DNA from: a virus
Length of the DNA: 23,411 nt
Virus record (IMG/VR): IMGVR_UViG_3300022937_000148
Coordinates: 1-23,411 of that record
Strand: one strand, 5' to 3'
The notes under the pieces: generated by a model
Told to the model about the DNA's origin: nothing
The model's database searches: none
The model's input: only the letters and a program-made list of their open reading frames with translations
Translations under genes and position numbers: made by a program
Shown here: positions 7,258-14,789 of the stretch, one piece after another
Layout of the letters: each line of letters starts with the position of its first letter
Numbering within the stretch: the first letter of the stretch is position 1

Positions 7258-8136
7258 TTACTCAGCACTCTTTGGTGCAGATGCTTTACTAAAAGTGTCG
7301 CCTGCTTTAGCACCTGGTTCATTCTCGAAAGATTTTCCCATGTCCTTTGGCTTTGCTCCACTACCGCCCTTTTCTTCACTTCCACCGCCAATAGCGTGTG
7401 CTTTAGCATCATTAGGTGCTTTAGCGTTACCTGCTACCGGAGATTTGGTTGCATCAGCGCCTTCGGAATTAGATGGAGCAGAAACTTTTTCGACATATTC
7501 TCTCATAGTTTCGCTAGCGGATTTAGGTTGCTTTGCTTCATCTACAACTTCTGCTTCTTCGTCTGTTGACTCAATAGCAGGTTCCATTGCTTCCTCTTCG
7601 GCTTCTTCTGATTCTTCTTCACCTTCTTCTTCGCCTTTGTCCTCATCGCCTTCTTCTTTGTCGCCCATCATGGCTTCAAATTCTGCTTTAAGGTCGTCTA
7701 GTGCGTCTTCAAGGTCTACAACACGGTCTTCGATGTCATCATGTGATTCTTCATGATCATCCATTTCACCGTCGTTGTCAAAATCCATATCTTTGTCTTC
7801 TTCGCCAGTAACTGCATCAATCATGCTGTCTGTTGCGTCACCGCCGATTTCTTCAATTGACTCTTCTTCGAAGTTTTCTTCAACTTTGTCTTCTTCTGAC
7901 TCGTCTTTTGCTTCTTCAACTTCGTCTTCTGACTCTTCAGTTGCTTCTTCTACTGCTTCTTCTTCTTTTTTGGCAGTTTCATCAACTTCTTCGTCTTTTT
8001 CCTCAGACTCAATTAGTCCTTGGTAAATTTCTTTTGATTTCTCAACCACAATATCGTGGAAAAGTTCTTCTGCTTTTTCTTTATCTTCGTTGACTAGAAG
8101 ATCAAGCAGTTGTTCAAATTTGCTTGTATCTGACAT
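7258..8136 (-). CDS. 67: Prohead core protein, gp67-like, expanded acidic form
   Basis: 292 residues, ATG at 8136 behind AAAGGAG. The first ~45 residues (FEQLLDLLVNEDKEKAEELF followed by HDIVVEKSKEIYQGLIE) match in pattern the helical N-terminus of T4 gp67 (PIP), which is likewise followed by an acidic tail. In T4 the whole protein is about 80 residues; here the acidic region extends to ~residue 205 (long Glu/Asp runs with a conserved DFDNDGEMDDHE-like centre), followed by an Ala/Lys/Gly/Ser-rich C-terminus. T4 gp67 is a core component cut by gp21 to an internal peptide. Position directly before gp21 supports the call. The expansion makes exact orthology uncertain. Confidence 0.7.
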   Translation of the reverse strand: MSDTSKFEQLLDLLVNEDKEKAEELFHDIVVEKSKEIYQGLIESEEKDEEVDETAKKEEEAVEEATEESEDEVEEAKDESEEDKVEENFEEESIEEIGGDATDSMIDAVTGEEDKDMDFDNDGEMDDHEESHDDIEDRVVDLEDALDDLKAEFEAMMGDKEEGDEDKGEEEGEEESEEAEEEAMEPAIESTDEEAEVVDEAKQPKSASETMREYVEKVSAPSNSEGADATKSPVAGNAKAPNDAKAHAIGGGSEEKGGSGAKPKDMGKSFENEPGAKAGDTFSKASAPKSAE

Positions 8137-8182
8137 TGTATTATTCTCCTTTGTTCATGTTAATAGGCAAGGCTGTCTTTTG

Positions 8183-8190
8183 TATTTACG
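8183..8190 (-). promoter_or_regulatory. Late promoter-like CGTAAATA before gp67-gp21-gp22-gp23
   Basis: The minus strand reads CGTAAATA immediately after a terminator T-run, the same terminator-then-promoter layout as at 3421-3461. It would begin a ~40-base leader to the ATG at 8136 and could drive the gp67-21-22-23 unit. The first two bases differ from TATAAATA. Confidence 0.45.
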
Positions 8191-8212
8191 AAAAAACCAC
8201 TTTTACCAGTGG
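8191..8212 (-). terminator. Terminator after the DUF115-like gene
   Basis: On the minus strand CCACT-GGTAAA-AGTGG is followed by six T (plus-strand 8212 down to 8191). The 5-bp stem is short but the T-run is clear. It separates the 192-aa gene from the gp67-gp23 unit. Confidence 0.55.
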
Positions 8213-8253
8213 AAATAGGTAAATTTTTGACGTTTTTGACAAAACGATCAAAA

Positions 8254-8832
8254 TTACAGTTCTTTTTTGAACTGATCATATGTAATTGTTTTAAAATTAT
8301 CATAATTATTTAACTGAGCGGGGCAAAAATCCCCACTATTAATTACCCTAATGTAGGTTGTTTTCGGGTTAGAAGTGATTGTTTTTTCGGTTTGGCGTAG
8401 CCAATTACCGTAATATGTGGCGGGTTCGGCGGATTTTTTGTAGTTTTGCGTGTCCGCATATATGTTATTAAAGCGTTTACCGCCATTTAAACCCATGTAA
8501 TCAAAGCCAAGGATGTATATTTTCTTGTGATTATCTTCGCTGGCTTTGTAAAGTGCTGTTGGCCCACTGCTCCAACCCAGGCTGGGTTGAAAGTAATTTA
8601 GGTTGGTATAGTTTTTGTATCCGTTGTTGTAATTGGTCCATACCACATGATTGTGATGATAACCATCCGCAACAATTTCGTGAATCATTTTAGGATCAAC
8701 GGCAACTAGGACATCAGGCTCAAAATTCCTGTACACCGCATTGCAGGCGTAGATGTTTCCCTTGCCACGCAGTGTTTCTAAATCTAAATGCTGTCTAGAG
8801 GTACCATTACCCAATACGAATGCTGTGTTCAT
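8254..8832 (-). CDS. DUF115/sialyltransferase-like Rossmann protein (192 aa)
   Basis: 192 residues. The N-terminal FVLGNGTSR (residues 5-13), PDVLVAVDP (39-47), WSSGPTAL (87-94) and IYILGFDYMG (105-114) follow the order of motifs in DUF115/6-HMPK-like and family-42 sialyltransferase-like proteins, where N-G-x-S binds a nucleotide or nucleotide sugar and the late G-F-D closes the Rossmann core. I infer a nucleotide- or sugar-nucleotide-binding enzyme; the substrate is unknown. It is inserted in the otherwise standard head module between the gp68-position gene and the gp67-like gene, has its own TTTAAATA element five bases before ATG and a terminator behind, and shows no ribosome binding site. 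It behaves like an added late gene. Confidence 0.6.
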   Translation of the reverse strand: MNTAFVLGNGTSRQHLDLETLRGKGNIYACNAVYRNFEPDVLVAVDPKMIHEIVADGYHHNHVVWTNYNNGYKNYTNLNYFQPSLGWSSGPTALYKASEDNHKKIYILGFDYMGLNGGKRFNNIYADTQNYKKSAEPATYYGNWLRQTEKTITSNPKTTYIRVINSGDFCPAQLNNYDNFKTITYDQFKKEL

Positions 8833-8837
8833 ATGGG

Positions 8838-8845
8838 TATTTAAA
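8838..8845 (-). promoter_or_regulatory. Late octamer TTTAAATA, five bases before ATG
   Basis: The minus strand reads TTTAAATA, CCCAT, ATG (8832). The octamer and spacing are identical to those at 4258-4265. The predicted start is the A of the ATG, so the message would be leaderless. Confidence 0.5.
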
Positions 8846-8853
8846 TGGTTTTA

Positions 8854-9099
8854 TTATAGTGCTTGTTCTTCTTGAACAGGTTGTCCGTACATTAGTTGTA
8901 CAAACTCTAATTCTTTGGCTTGTTCGACTTCTCTTGCTTCTGATGTGCGTCGAATATCGTTAAGTTGTTTAAGTGTTAGCCTTGTTTTTCTAGTATCAGT
9001 GGGTTTGATCACAGAAATATCACGCTCTGAATCGTAACGCTTGTCATCTTCAAAGCCTTGACCGTCTTTATCGAAATAAAAAAATTCTTTTAACAACAT
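8854..9099 (-). CDS. Small protein in the gp68 position (81 aa)
   Basis: 81 residues from ATG at 9099. The frame could begin at 9180, but that would overlap the end of gp20 by 68 bases with a low-complexity His/Gln-rich N-terminus, so 9099 is preferred. AAGG lies 11 bases before the ATG, and TAAATA lies exactly five bases before it. The protein begins MLLKEFFYFDKDG and contains RKTRLTLKQLNDIRRTSEAR, a basic helix typical of a small conserved protein after gp20 in T4-like marine phages. In T4 this interval holds gp67 and gp68 (prohead core). A prohead core role is inferred from position only. Confidence 0.6.
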   Translation of the reverse strand: MLLKEFFYFDKDGQGFEDDKRYDSERDISVIKPTDTRKTRLTLKQLNDIRRTSEAREVEQAKELEFVQLMYGQPVQEEQAL

Positions 9100-9104
9100 A
9101 ATCT

Positions 9105-9112
9105 TATTTACC
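9105..9112 (-). promoter_or_regulatory. Late-type GGTAAATA, five bases before ATG
   Basis: The minus strand reads GGTAAATA, AGATT, ATG (9099). It overlaps the AAGG that could act as ribosome binding site on a readthrough message from gp20, so the gene may be read both ways. Confidence 0.4.
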
Positions 9113-10807
9113 TTAAATTGTTTCGCCTGCACCAGGTGTCTCTGATGTGTCATCTGCTGGTGGTTCTGGTGATTCTGCATCAGGTTCTGTTGTTCCTAGT
9201 GTATCTAGGTCGGATTGAATGCCACTTGGTGTAACTCCAGCACCACGCATTTCTGCTCCAGCACCCATATTGTTAAATGATTCACCTGAATTTTCTTCAC
9301 GCCATAATGTTTCGTTTTCTGCAAGTTCTTCTTGGCTTAAACCTAAGAAACGTTTAAGTGCAAAACGTTTGCTCATGTAAGGAACTTCCTGTAATGAAGC
9401 AAAAGTGTTAACACGAGCATTATCCATTTCACTTTGTCTGTAACTTGCAAAGTTTTGTGGTGGATTCATTTTTAAATCAAACAAATTGTTGTCAATGTTA
9501 ACGCCTTTGGCATTCATGTACATCTTGAATTCTCTATCAAAGATGTATGCAACAAGATTTTGCAGTCTTGTGCAGTATTTGTTGAATCTTAGTTCCTGAA
9601 TATAAGCAGTGCCTACCCTACCATCGTTATACTGTGCGGCAGAATCGTCTGCGCCGGTAGGTAAGTATGAACTTGGAATACGTAAACCGCGGAATAACTT
9701 GTTGGTAAAATATTTTAGGTCATCAATTTCACCCAAGTTAGTACCGCCAGGTAGTGTTTCTACCTTGGAACCACGTCCTTCCGCTGTTGTTGGGAAGAAA
9801 TAGTCCTCATTAATTGATAGTGGATTAAAACTAGCGTCAATAACATTAGTACCACCGCCTGTTGCACTTGGAATTCTACGTTGATGAATTTCATTTTTGA
9901 TTCTTTCAACAAATCCCATAGCAAGGTGAGTAGGCATGTTACCTACGTCGATGTAAAATACTCTTCTTTCCGGTGCTCTTTGCACACGGTAGATAATAAT
10001 TGCATCTTCAAGTAATTCTTTCTGCTTATAAACCTTGAAAACACTTTCTAATAAACTGTTTCCGAACGGAAAGTTTCTGTCCAGTCCTTCACTTAGTGAA
10101 AGGTGCACAACATGATCCGCTTCAATTGCTGTTTGGTTCATTGTTTTTTCAAATCTTGAACCATACTGCTGTGGATTTGATCCAGCAAATCCTCTTCCAT
10201 ACGCACCACTAGTAGTTGTATAGTCAACTTGGCCTGTTGGTGCACTTGGATTTTTCTGTGTAACGCTTAAATGTTGGAAATTAATATTAATGTCTCTGAT
10301 AACATACTGTTCTGGTTGTTTTCCCTCGCTTTCGTTAACAATAATCTTGTCTACTTTTGCGGGATCTATGTGGAACAGTTTAAATGTTTCAGGATCTCTT
10401 ACAAAAAATGCATCTCCGTATTTGAATACGTTACGCATTACCCTAAAAATTCTTCTGTCGAATTGATTTAAATCAACCCATTGTTGCAAATAACTTTTTA
10501 ATATTTTTGTTTCAGAACTTGTTGCTTGTTGTTTAAAGAAAAGTTGGAATGGTGTTTTGTTTTCTGTGTTTTCTTGTGTACAAAATTCTGCAAGAATATC
10601 CAAAGCGGCATTGACTTCACTGTCAGCGTCCATTGTTTCATACTGACCGTATCTTTCAATTCTATTTGGATGTCCAGAATACACATCAGGTAGATATGAT
10701 GAATAGTTTGTTCTGGCAGGACCTGTTTGCCCTACACCAGATACAGGACTATTTCTTCCCGAAGTGTCTTCTGGTTGGTATTCCTGAAAGTATTTTTTCC
10801 AACTCAT
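9113..10807 (-). CDS. 20: Portal vertex protein gp20
   Basis: 564 residues (T4 gp20: 524). ATG at 10807 has TTTAGGAAAA upstream. The portal dodecamer starts head assembly and is the DNA channel and packaging-motor dock. Diagnostic segments are ERYGQYETMDADSEVNAALD near residue 55, FKYGDAFFVRDP (~130), IDPAKVDKI, RAPERRVFYIDVGNMP (~280), the WGxA-like region EDYFFPTTAEGRGSKVETLP (~335) and GLRIPSSYLP (~375). The last ~60 residues are Pro/Glu/Thr/Gly-rich and probably disordered, which explains part of the added length. It is followed after 13 bases by the gp68-position gene and preceded after 9 bases by the tape-measure-like gene. Confidence 0.95.
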   Translation of the reverse strand: MSWKKYFQEYQPEDTSGRNSPVSGVGQTGPARTNYSSYLPDVYSGHPNRIERYGQYETMDADSEVNAALDILAEFCTQENTENKTPFQLFFKQQATSSETKILKSYLQQWVDLNQFDRRIFRVMRNVFKYGDAFFVRDPETFKLFHIDPAKVDKIIVNESEGKQPEQYVIRDININFQHLSVTQKNPSAPTGQVDYTTTSGAYGRGFAGSNPQQYGSRFEKTMNQTAIEADHVVHLSLSEGLDRNFPFGNSLLESVFKVYKQKELLEDAIIIYRVQRAPERRVFYIDVGNMPTHLAMGFVERIKNEIHQRRIPSATGGGTNVIDASFNPLSINEDYFFPTTAEGRGSKVETLPGGTNLGEIDDLKYFTNKLFRGLRIPSSYLPTGADDSAAQYNDGRVGTAYIQELRFNKYCTRLQNLVAYIFDREFKMYMNAKGVNIDNNLFDLKMNPPQNFASYRQSEMDNARVNTFASLQEVPYMSKRFALKRFLGLSQEELAENETLWREENSGESFNNMGAGAEMRGAGVTPSGIQSDLDTLGTTEPDAESPEPPADDTSETPGAGETI

Positions 10808-10816
10808 TTAATTTTC

Positions 10817-13090
10817 CTAAACATTTTCAACAGCACTTATTACTTGGCGTGTCAAATTATTTTGTTCTGTCATCTTTGCTATAAGCATATTTAACGTATT
10901 ATCTAATTTTACACTACTATCGCGGTTGCTGTCAACCACCTTATTAACCAAATTGGCTGAACCAGACGAGGAAGCACTTGCTTCATTAGCATTGTATTTG
11001 GCCGCTTCTGGTGGACTTAAAACTCTTTCATCTTTACGAATCTTAACCAGTGCGTTTGCAGGTTCGACTACTTTTCCGGTTGCCGCTTTTGTACCAAAGT
11101 GTCTTTGATCAACTCTGTTCATACGATCATCCAATATCTCGTCAAACATGTTGAGCAAGTCTTGGTCGTCTTTGAACCATCTTCCAGAACCAGTTAGGTC
11201 TTCTAGATAATCCAGCATTAAACCTTTTCCTGTAATACTAGCAAATCCTGCGGAAAGCGTGTTCCAAAAACCTCCTTCTTCGTACATTCCGGCACGTTTT
11301 TGTTCTCTAAACCACAAAATTAGTTGATCTCTTTCCTCATCAGAAGCAGTACCTGCCTTAAGTTTTTCTACAATTTCTTTTATTTGTCTGTCAGAGCCGC
11401 CGGTTAATCCCAGATTTCCTGAAAACTCAGTCATCAACCCGTTCTGTTGATTAAATCCTTTATTGATTTGATCAGAAATAGTAGTACCAATTTTGTCTAA
11501 CATTTGTTTTCCATCGGTTTCCCACCAATTTTGCAACCATGTTTTGAAATCTTCCCACATCTGTTTGGCGTCGTTTATTATATTCTCTCTGCCTTCTTTG
11601 TCAAATGGATTGTACTTTTTAATTTTTTCTATAATACCATCAATTGCTTCTACCATCGCAGGAGTATTTTCTCTAATGGTCTTAGCAAATTTTTTCATGG
11701 CGTCGGTAAATGTACCGCTTTTGAATACTTCTTTGAACAAGTTACCCAACGCTTCTCTAACATCCGCAACGGCTTTATTAAAACTAATCATAGCATCAGC
11801 AATAGCATCTGTTTTACCCATTCGGCTTTCCACTTCTTCCATTGAACCGCCAAATCTGTTAACAAATCCCACAATGTCGCTACCAGCCTGACCGTATGGA
11901 TCTCCCATCAATGCCAATGTTCCAAAGTATGAACTGTTTGCATCAGCAAAAGCACGATTAGCATTTGCAAATTGATTCATTGACCCTAATGTCATTTTAT
12001 TAAAGTCATCCAACGAACCGTTAAAGTTTTTAGCCTGGTTAGTCATCATTGCAAACTGCTGATTAAATCCAGGCATCATTGCTGTTAGATTTTGTGCACC
12101 TTCGGTTACAGGTGCTACACCCATCATCATTGCCATTGCGGCTTCTCTACCGCTGTCACCGAATGCCGCTTGCGCCGTGCCAATGATAGATCTCATTCTG
12201 TTGGCTGTTTCGCCATCCATGCCAGAAATAAAGTTTTCAAAGGCCTTGTTCATGTTGGCCTTGTCTATACCTTCTTTAATTTGATCCGCTTGTATACCAG
12301 TTAATTCAGAAAGTCTACGCAATCCTTTTGCATAGTCGTCGCTTTGCTCAATTATTTGTTCTCTAGAAATTCTGTCTCTTCTAAATGCAATCGCATTTTG
12401 ACCAACAAAATCAAAAAATTGTTCGCTTTGCTCCGCATAACTTATTCCAAATCTTTCAAGCATTTCAGCATTTTTATCAAATGCCTGTTCTTGCATTCCT
12501 AGTGCTAGTGTTGCACCTCGTGTTGCAGTTCCCATCATTGCAAGTTGTTCACTGTTTTTTGCTAGTAAACCAGCCATTTGGTTGATGTCAATACCAGCGG
12601 AAGCCGCTTGCGCCGCCAATGTTCCCATCCTGTCACCAAATGCAATACCCGACGACGATAACTGTTGGAATACCTGATAATCTTTGTACAATAATTCTGT
12701 TATAGCATGTAACGCATCACCAAGACCTAAAAAGTTAATTCCACTTTCTTTAATAATTTTAGTAAAGTCGGTAATAGTATTTTGTGTTTGTACTATGTTG
12801 GTGCTTAATACAGTAAGTCCGGAACCGGCTTTTACTAATCCACCTGCAAGACTTGTAACAATGCCTAGTGCTTTACCTAGCAGTGTAAAACTGCCGGTAA
12901 CACCCTTCATGGCTAGTCCTAGAGGATTAAACGAAGTTTTAATAATGTTTTTTGTTGCTTTGCCAAGAATACCGTCTCCGCCCTGATCGGCGTTCCTGTC
13001 AATCGCTTTTAAAATGGCTTCAAGGGTTGCTTGTTCCGCCGCATTTTCCAATACAACGTCTGCATCTCCTATTTGACCTCTTACTGCCAT
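10817..13090 (-). CDS. Tape-measure-like tail protein (757 aa)
   Basis: 757 residues, ATG at 13090 with GGAG about 13 bases upstream. A tape-measure protein sets tail length and lies in the tube lumen. Visible features: a Gly/Ala-rich hydrophobic region at ~45-95 (SLAGGLVKAGSGLTVLSTN) that could cross a membrane during ejection; long helices with Met/Ala/Gln-rich stretches in the middle; helical EAIDGIIEKIKKYN at ~490; and a C-terminal ALVKIRKDERVLSPPEAAKY segment resembling the end of many tape-measure proteins. It stands next to, and divergent from, the gp26-like gene whose frameshift organisation is characteristic of tape-measure chaperones. In T4 the tape measure is gp29 (590 aa); this may be its functional counterpart, although sequence similarity cannot be shown here. 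Confidence 0.7.
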   Translation of the reverse strand: MAVRGQIGDADVVLENAAEQATLEAILKAIDRNADQGGDGILGKATKNIIKTSFNPLGLAMKGVTGSFTLLGKALGIVTSLAGGLVKAGSGLTVLSTNIVQTQNTITDFTKIIKESGINFLGLGDALHAITELLYKDYQVFQQLSSSGIAFGDRMGTLAAQAASAGIDINQMAGLLAKNSEQLAMMGTATRGATLALGMQEQAFDKNAEMLERFGISYAEQSEQFFDFVGQNAIAFRRDRISREQIIEQSDDYAKGLRRLSELTGIQADQIKEGIDKANMNKAFENFISGMDGETANRMRSIIGTAQAAFGDSGREAAMAMMMGVAPVTEGAQNLTAMMPGFNQQFAMMTNQAKNFNGSLDDFNKMTLGSMNQFANANRAFADANSSYFGTLALMGDPYGQAGSDIVGFVNRFGGSMEEVESRMGKTDAIADAMISFNKAVADVREALGNLFKEVFKSGTFTDAMKKFAKTIRENTPAMVEAIDGIIEKIKKYNPFDKEGRENIINDAKQMWEDFKTWLQNWWETDGKQMLDKIGTTISDQINKGFNQQNGLMTEFSGNLGLTGGSDRQIKEIVEKLKAGTASDEERDQLILWFREQKRAGMYEEGGFWNTLSAGFASITGKGLMLDYLEDLTGSGRWFKDDQDLLNMFDEILDDRMNRVDQRHFGTKAATGKVVEPANALVKIRKDERVLSPPEAAKYNANEASASSSGSANLVNKVVDSNRDSSVKLDNTLNMLIAKMTEQNNLTRQVISAVENV

Positions 13091-13117
13091 GATCTAAAAA
13101 TCTCCATAATATACGTA

Positions 13118-13125
13118 TATAAATA
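13118..13125 (+). promoter_or_regulatory. Consensus late promoter TATAAATA for gp26
   Basis: A perfect T4 late octamer on the plus strand. The predicted start is near 13131, giving a ~40-base leader with AGAGGA before the ATG at 13172. It faces a minus-strand copy at 13151-13158. Confidence 0.75.
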
Positions 13126-13150
13126 CATTTGCTAAATTAAAGCACAATAC

Positions 13151-13158
13151 TATTTATA
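13151..13158 (-). promoter_or_regulatory. Consensus late promoter TATAAATA for the tape-measure gene
   Basis: The plus strand reads TATTTATA, so the minus strand carries a perfect TATAAATA. The predicted start is near 13145, giving a ~55-base leader to the ATG at 13090. The two oppositely directed late transcripts would overlap by about 15 bases at their 5' ends. Confidence 0.7.
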
Positions 13159-13171
13159 GAGGATAACAACC

Positions 13172-14032
13172 ATGGATAATCAAAGCGTTTTAAGCAAATA
13201 CAAACGTCAACCAAAAATTTATCTTGCTTTGCCCAGCAAAGGCAAGTACTATGATGTTAATCCTATGGAAAAAAGCGGTAGTGGTGAACTTCCAATTTAC
13301 AGCATGACAGCACGTGATGAGTTGGAACTAAAGACTCCAGATGCACTCATGAACGGTGAAGCAACCACAAAAGTAATTAAGAGTTGTTGTCCACTAATCG
13401 ATGATCCATGGAAAATGCCTAACATCGACCTAGATGCTGTTCTAATTGCAATTAGAATTGCTACATACGGTGAAAAAATGGAAATGGAAATTCCTATTCC
13501 AGGATTAAAAGAACCCGAAACTGCAACATACTCCATTGATCTAAGACAGATTCTTGATAGCCTAAACAATTTAGTTTGGGAAGAAGAGTTAGTTGTAGGA
13601 GATTTAACATTTACTGTTAAACCAATTAGTTACAAGCAAGGAACTGATTTCTATCAATCAACATACGAACAACAGCGTATTGCTAATATTCTTTCAAATG
13701 AAAAAATTTCAGATGAAGAAAAAATGCAAGCATTTAGAGAAGCCTTTAAAAAACTAAGTCAAACAACATTAGAAATTGTTTGTGCTCACGTTACGGAAAT
13801 TAAAACACCCGAAGGTATTGAAACTAATCCTAAAGCAATTAGAGATTTCTTTGATAACACCGACAAAGAAACGTTTGTTGCTGTTAGTGAATTTGTTGAT
13901 AAAAATCGCAAAGCATGGCAGATTCAATCAAAAACATTTCAAGTAGAACAGGAGTTACAAGACAAAGGTGCTCCGCCAACGGTTGAGGTTCCATTGCTTT
14001 TTGATCAATCAAATTTTTTCGCATCAAGGTAG
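13172..14032 (+). CDS. 26: gp26-like baseplate hub / tail chaperone
   Basis: 286 residues, ATG at 13172 with AGAGGA upstream. The N-terminal YLALPSKGKYYD, then MTARDELELKTPDALMNGEA and IKSCCPLIDDPWKMPNIDLD (~45-90) are the signature of the T4 gp26 family (baseplate hub, PF12322-type). T4 gp26 is 208 residues; this one carries a longer helical C-terminal part. The last residues are read over AAATTTTTTC (14011-14020), which forms two overlapping -1 slippery heptamers in frame, and the -1 frame continues for 76 codons. The full-length product could therefore be 359 residues in a fraction of translation. Position beside the tape-measure gene and two convergent late promoters support a tail-initiation role. 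Confidence 0.85.
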   Translation: MDNQSVLSKYKRQPKIYLALPSKGKYYDVNPMEKSGSGELPIYSMTARDELELKTPDALMNGEATTKVIKSCCPLIDDPWKMPNIDLDAVLIAIRIATYGEKMEMEIPIPGLKEPETATYSIDLRQILDSLNNLVWEEELVVGDLTFTVKPISYKQGTDFYQSTYEQQRIANILSNEKISDEEKMQAFREAFKKLSQTTLEIVCAHVTEIKTPEGIETNPKAIRDFFDNTDKETFVAVSEFVDKNRKAWQIQSKTFQVEQELQDKGAPPTVEVPLLFDQSNFFASR

Positions 14033-14057
14033 CGACTCTCTCGATTTCTGAAATCGA
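14011..14057 (+). promoter_or_regulatory. Programmed -1 frameshift signal in gp26
   Basis: In the gp26 frame the bases read A-AAT-TTT (14011-14017) and T-TTT-TTC (14014-14020), both matching the X-XXY-YYZ rule. The zero-frame stop TAG follows at 14030. The -1 frame is closed by a TGA just upstream (about 14004) and is open from there to 14250. A 7-bp hairpin TCGATTT-CTG-AAATCGA at 14041-14057 lies 20 bases after the slip site, rather far for a classic stimulator. Confidence 0.7.
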
Positions 14058-14250
14058 AGAACTTGTAAAGGATCTAGAAAAACAAACCTCGGTTGTTCTA
14101 GAAGAGTTGGTTACCTTGTGTTGGTACATGAGGGGAGGCCTACAGTTGCGAGATGCTTATGATACCACATACGAAGAACGTCAAAAAATAGGTAAACTGG
14201 TTGAAAGAAATATGGAAACAACCAAAAAAACTGGAATTAATTTTATTTAG
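14020..14250 (+). CDS. -1 frame extension of gp26 (76 codons), gp51-position
   Basis: Reading on from the slip site, the -1 frame gives RIKVATLSISEIEELV and continues through LEELVTLCWYMRGGLQLRDA and a charged helical end to a TAG at 14248-14250. No ATG, GTG or TTG lies in this frame before an internal ATG near residue 37, so independent initiation of the whole segment is unlikely. The pattern of an acidic helix, W-x-x-R-G-G and a Tyr-x-x-Arg helix ending in a Lys-rich tail resembles the C-terminal part of tape-measure chaperones. In T4, gene 51 follows gene 26; the relation to gp51 is suggested by order only. Its stop overlaps the convergent 180-aa gene by four bases. Confidence 0.65.
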   Translation, partial: RIKVATLSISEIEELVKDLEKQTSVVLEELVTLCWYMRGGLQLRDAYDTTYEERQKIGKLVERNMETTKKTGINFI

Positions 14251-14789
14251 GATTTTTTCATCATCTTTGCAAGTTGCAACAGTCTTGTTCTTCCCTGCTG
14301 TGATTGCAAAGCGGCTTCAATTGTGTTAATAATAGGAGCCAGTGATGCTAGTTCTCTTTGATTTAGCGGCTTACCATCCTGTATTTTGTTAATGCCTCTA
14401 ACAGCAAGTTCAGGATTTTCAATTCCCATTTCCTTGCTCATAAAACGCAAACCGCCCTTGGTTTTTGCATCTCCTTGTGCATCCTTTGAACCCTTATCGT
14501 CGGATCCTTTACCGCTTAGTTTATCCTTGATTGCCTGACCAATGTCAGTATTGCCCTTGGCAATATCTCCAAGTTTATCCAACTTGGTCTGTGTACCGCC
14601 AAATCCTTTTTGAAATCCTTTGATGAAACCGTCGCTTTTGCCCCAGTCTTTTTTCTTTGTGATTACATTAGGTTGTTCTTTAGCAAAAAATGTCTGCCGT
14701 ATTGCTTCCGCTTCCTGCGGAGTAGGCTCGTTGCCAGCAATTTCAACTTCTTTAACACCGTCTGGTGTTTCTACTTTAATAACTGCCAT
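14247..14789 (-). CDS. Hypothetical protein (180 aa), possibly virion-associated
   Basis: 180 residues. ATG at 14789 shares a base with the stop of the upstream 237-aa gene (TAATG), so the pair is coupled. The N-terminal ~35 residues (IKVETPDGVKEVEIAGNEPT, then QEAEAIRQTFF) look like a small beta-hairpin plus helix; similar openings occur in short phage proteins. The centre is Lys/Gly/Asp-rich and probably disordered (~75-110). The C-terminus is helical (RELASLAPIINTIEAALQSQ, then a MMKKS end). No catalytic motif, cysteine cluster or membrane segment is seen. Co-transcription from a consensus late promoter suggests a virion or assembly role; the function is unknown. Confidence 0.6.
   Translation of the reverse strand: MAVIKVETPDGVKEVEIAGNEPTPQEAEAIRQTFFAKEQPNVITKKKDWGKSDGFIKGFQKGFGGTQTKLDKLGDIAKGNTDIGQAIKDKLSGKGSDDKGSKDAQGDAKTKGGLRFMSKEMGIENPELAVRGINKIQDGKPLNQRELASLAPIINTIEAALQSQQGRTRLLQLAKMMKKS

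Noticed and set aside
7235-7756. A 173-codon plus-strand open frame, Ser/Pro-rich.
   Set aside because: It is the complement of the acidic gp67-like gene (GAA/GAT runs read backwards as TTC/ATC), has no ribosome binding site and runs opposite to a continuous head operon.
9100-9180. Upstream ATG at 9180 for the gp68-position gene.
   Set aside because: It would overlap the gp20 C-terminus by 68 bases with a His/Gln low-complexity peptide; ATG at 9099 has AAGG and TAAATA in front.
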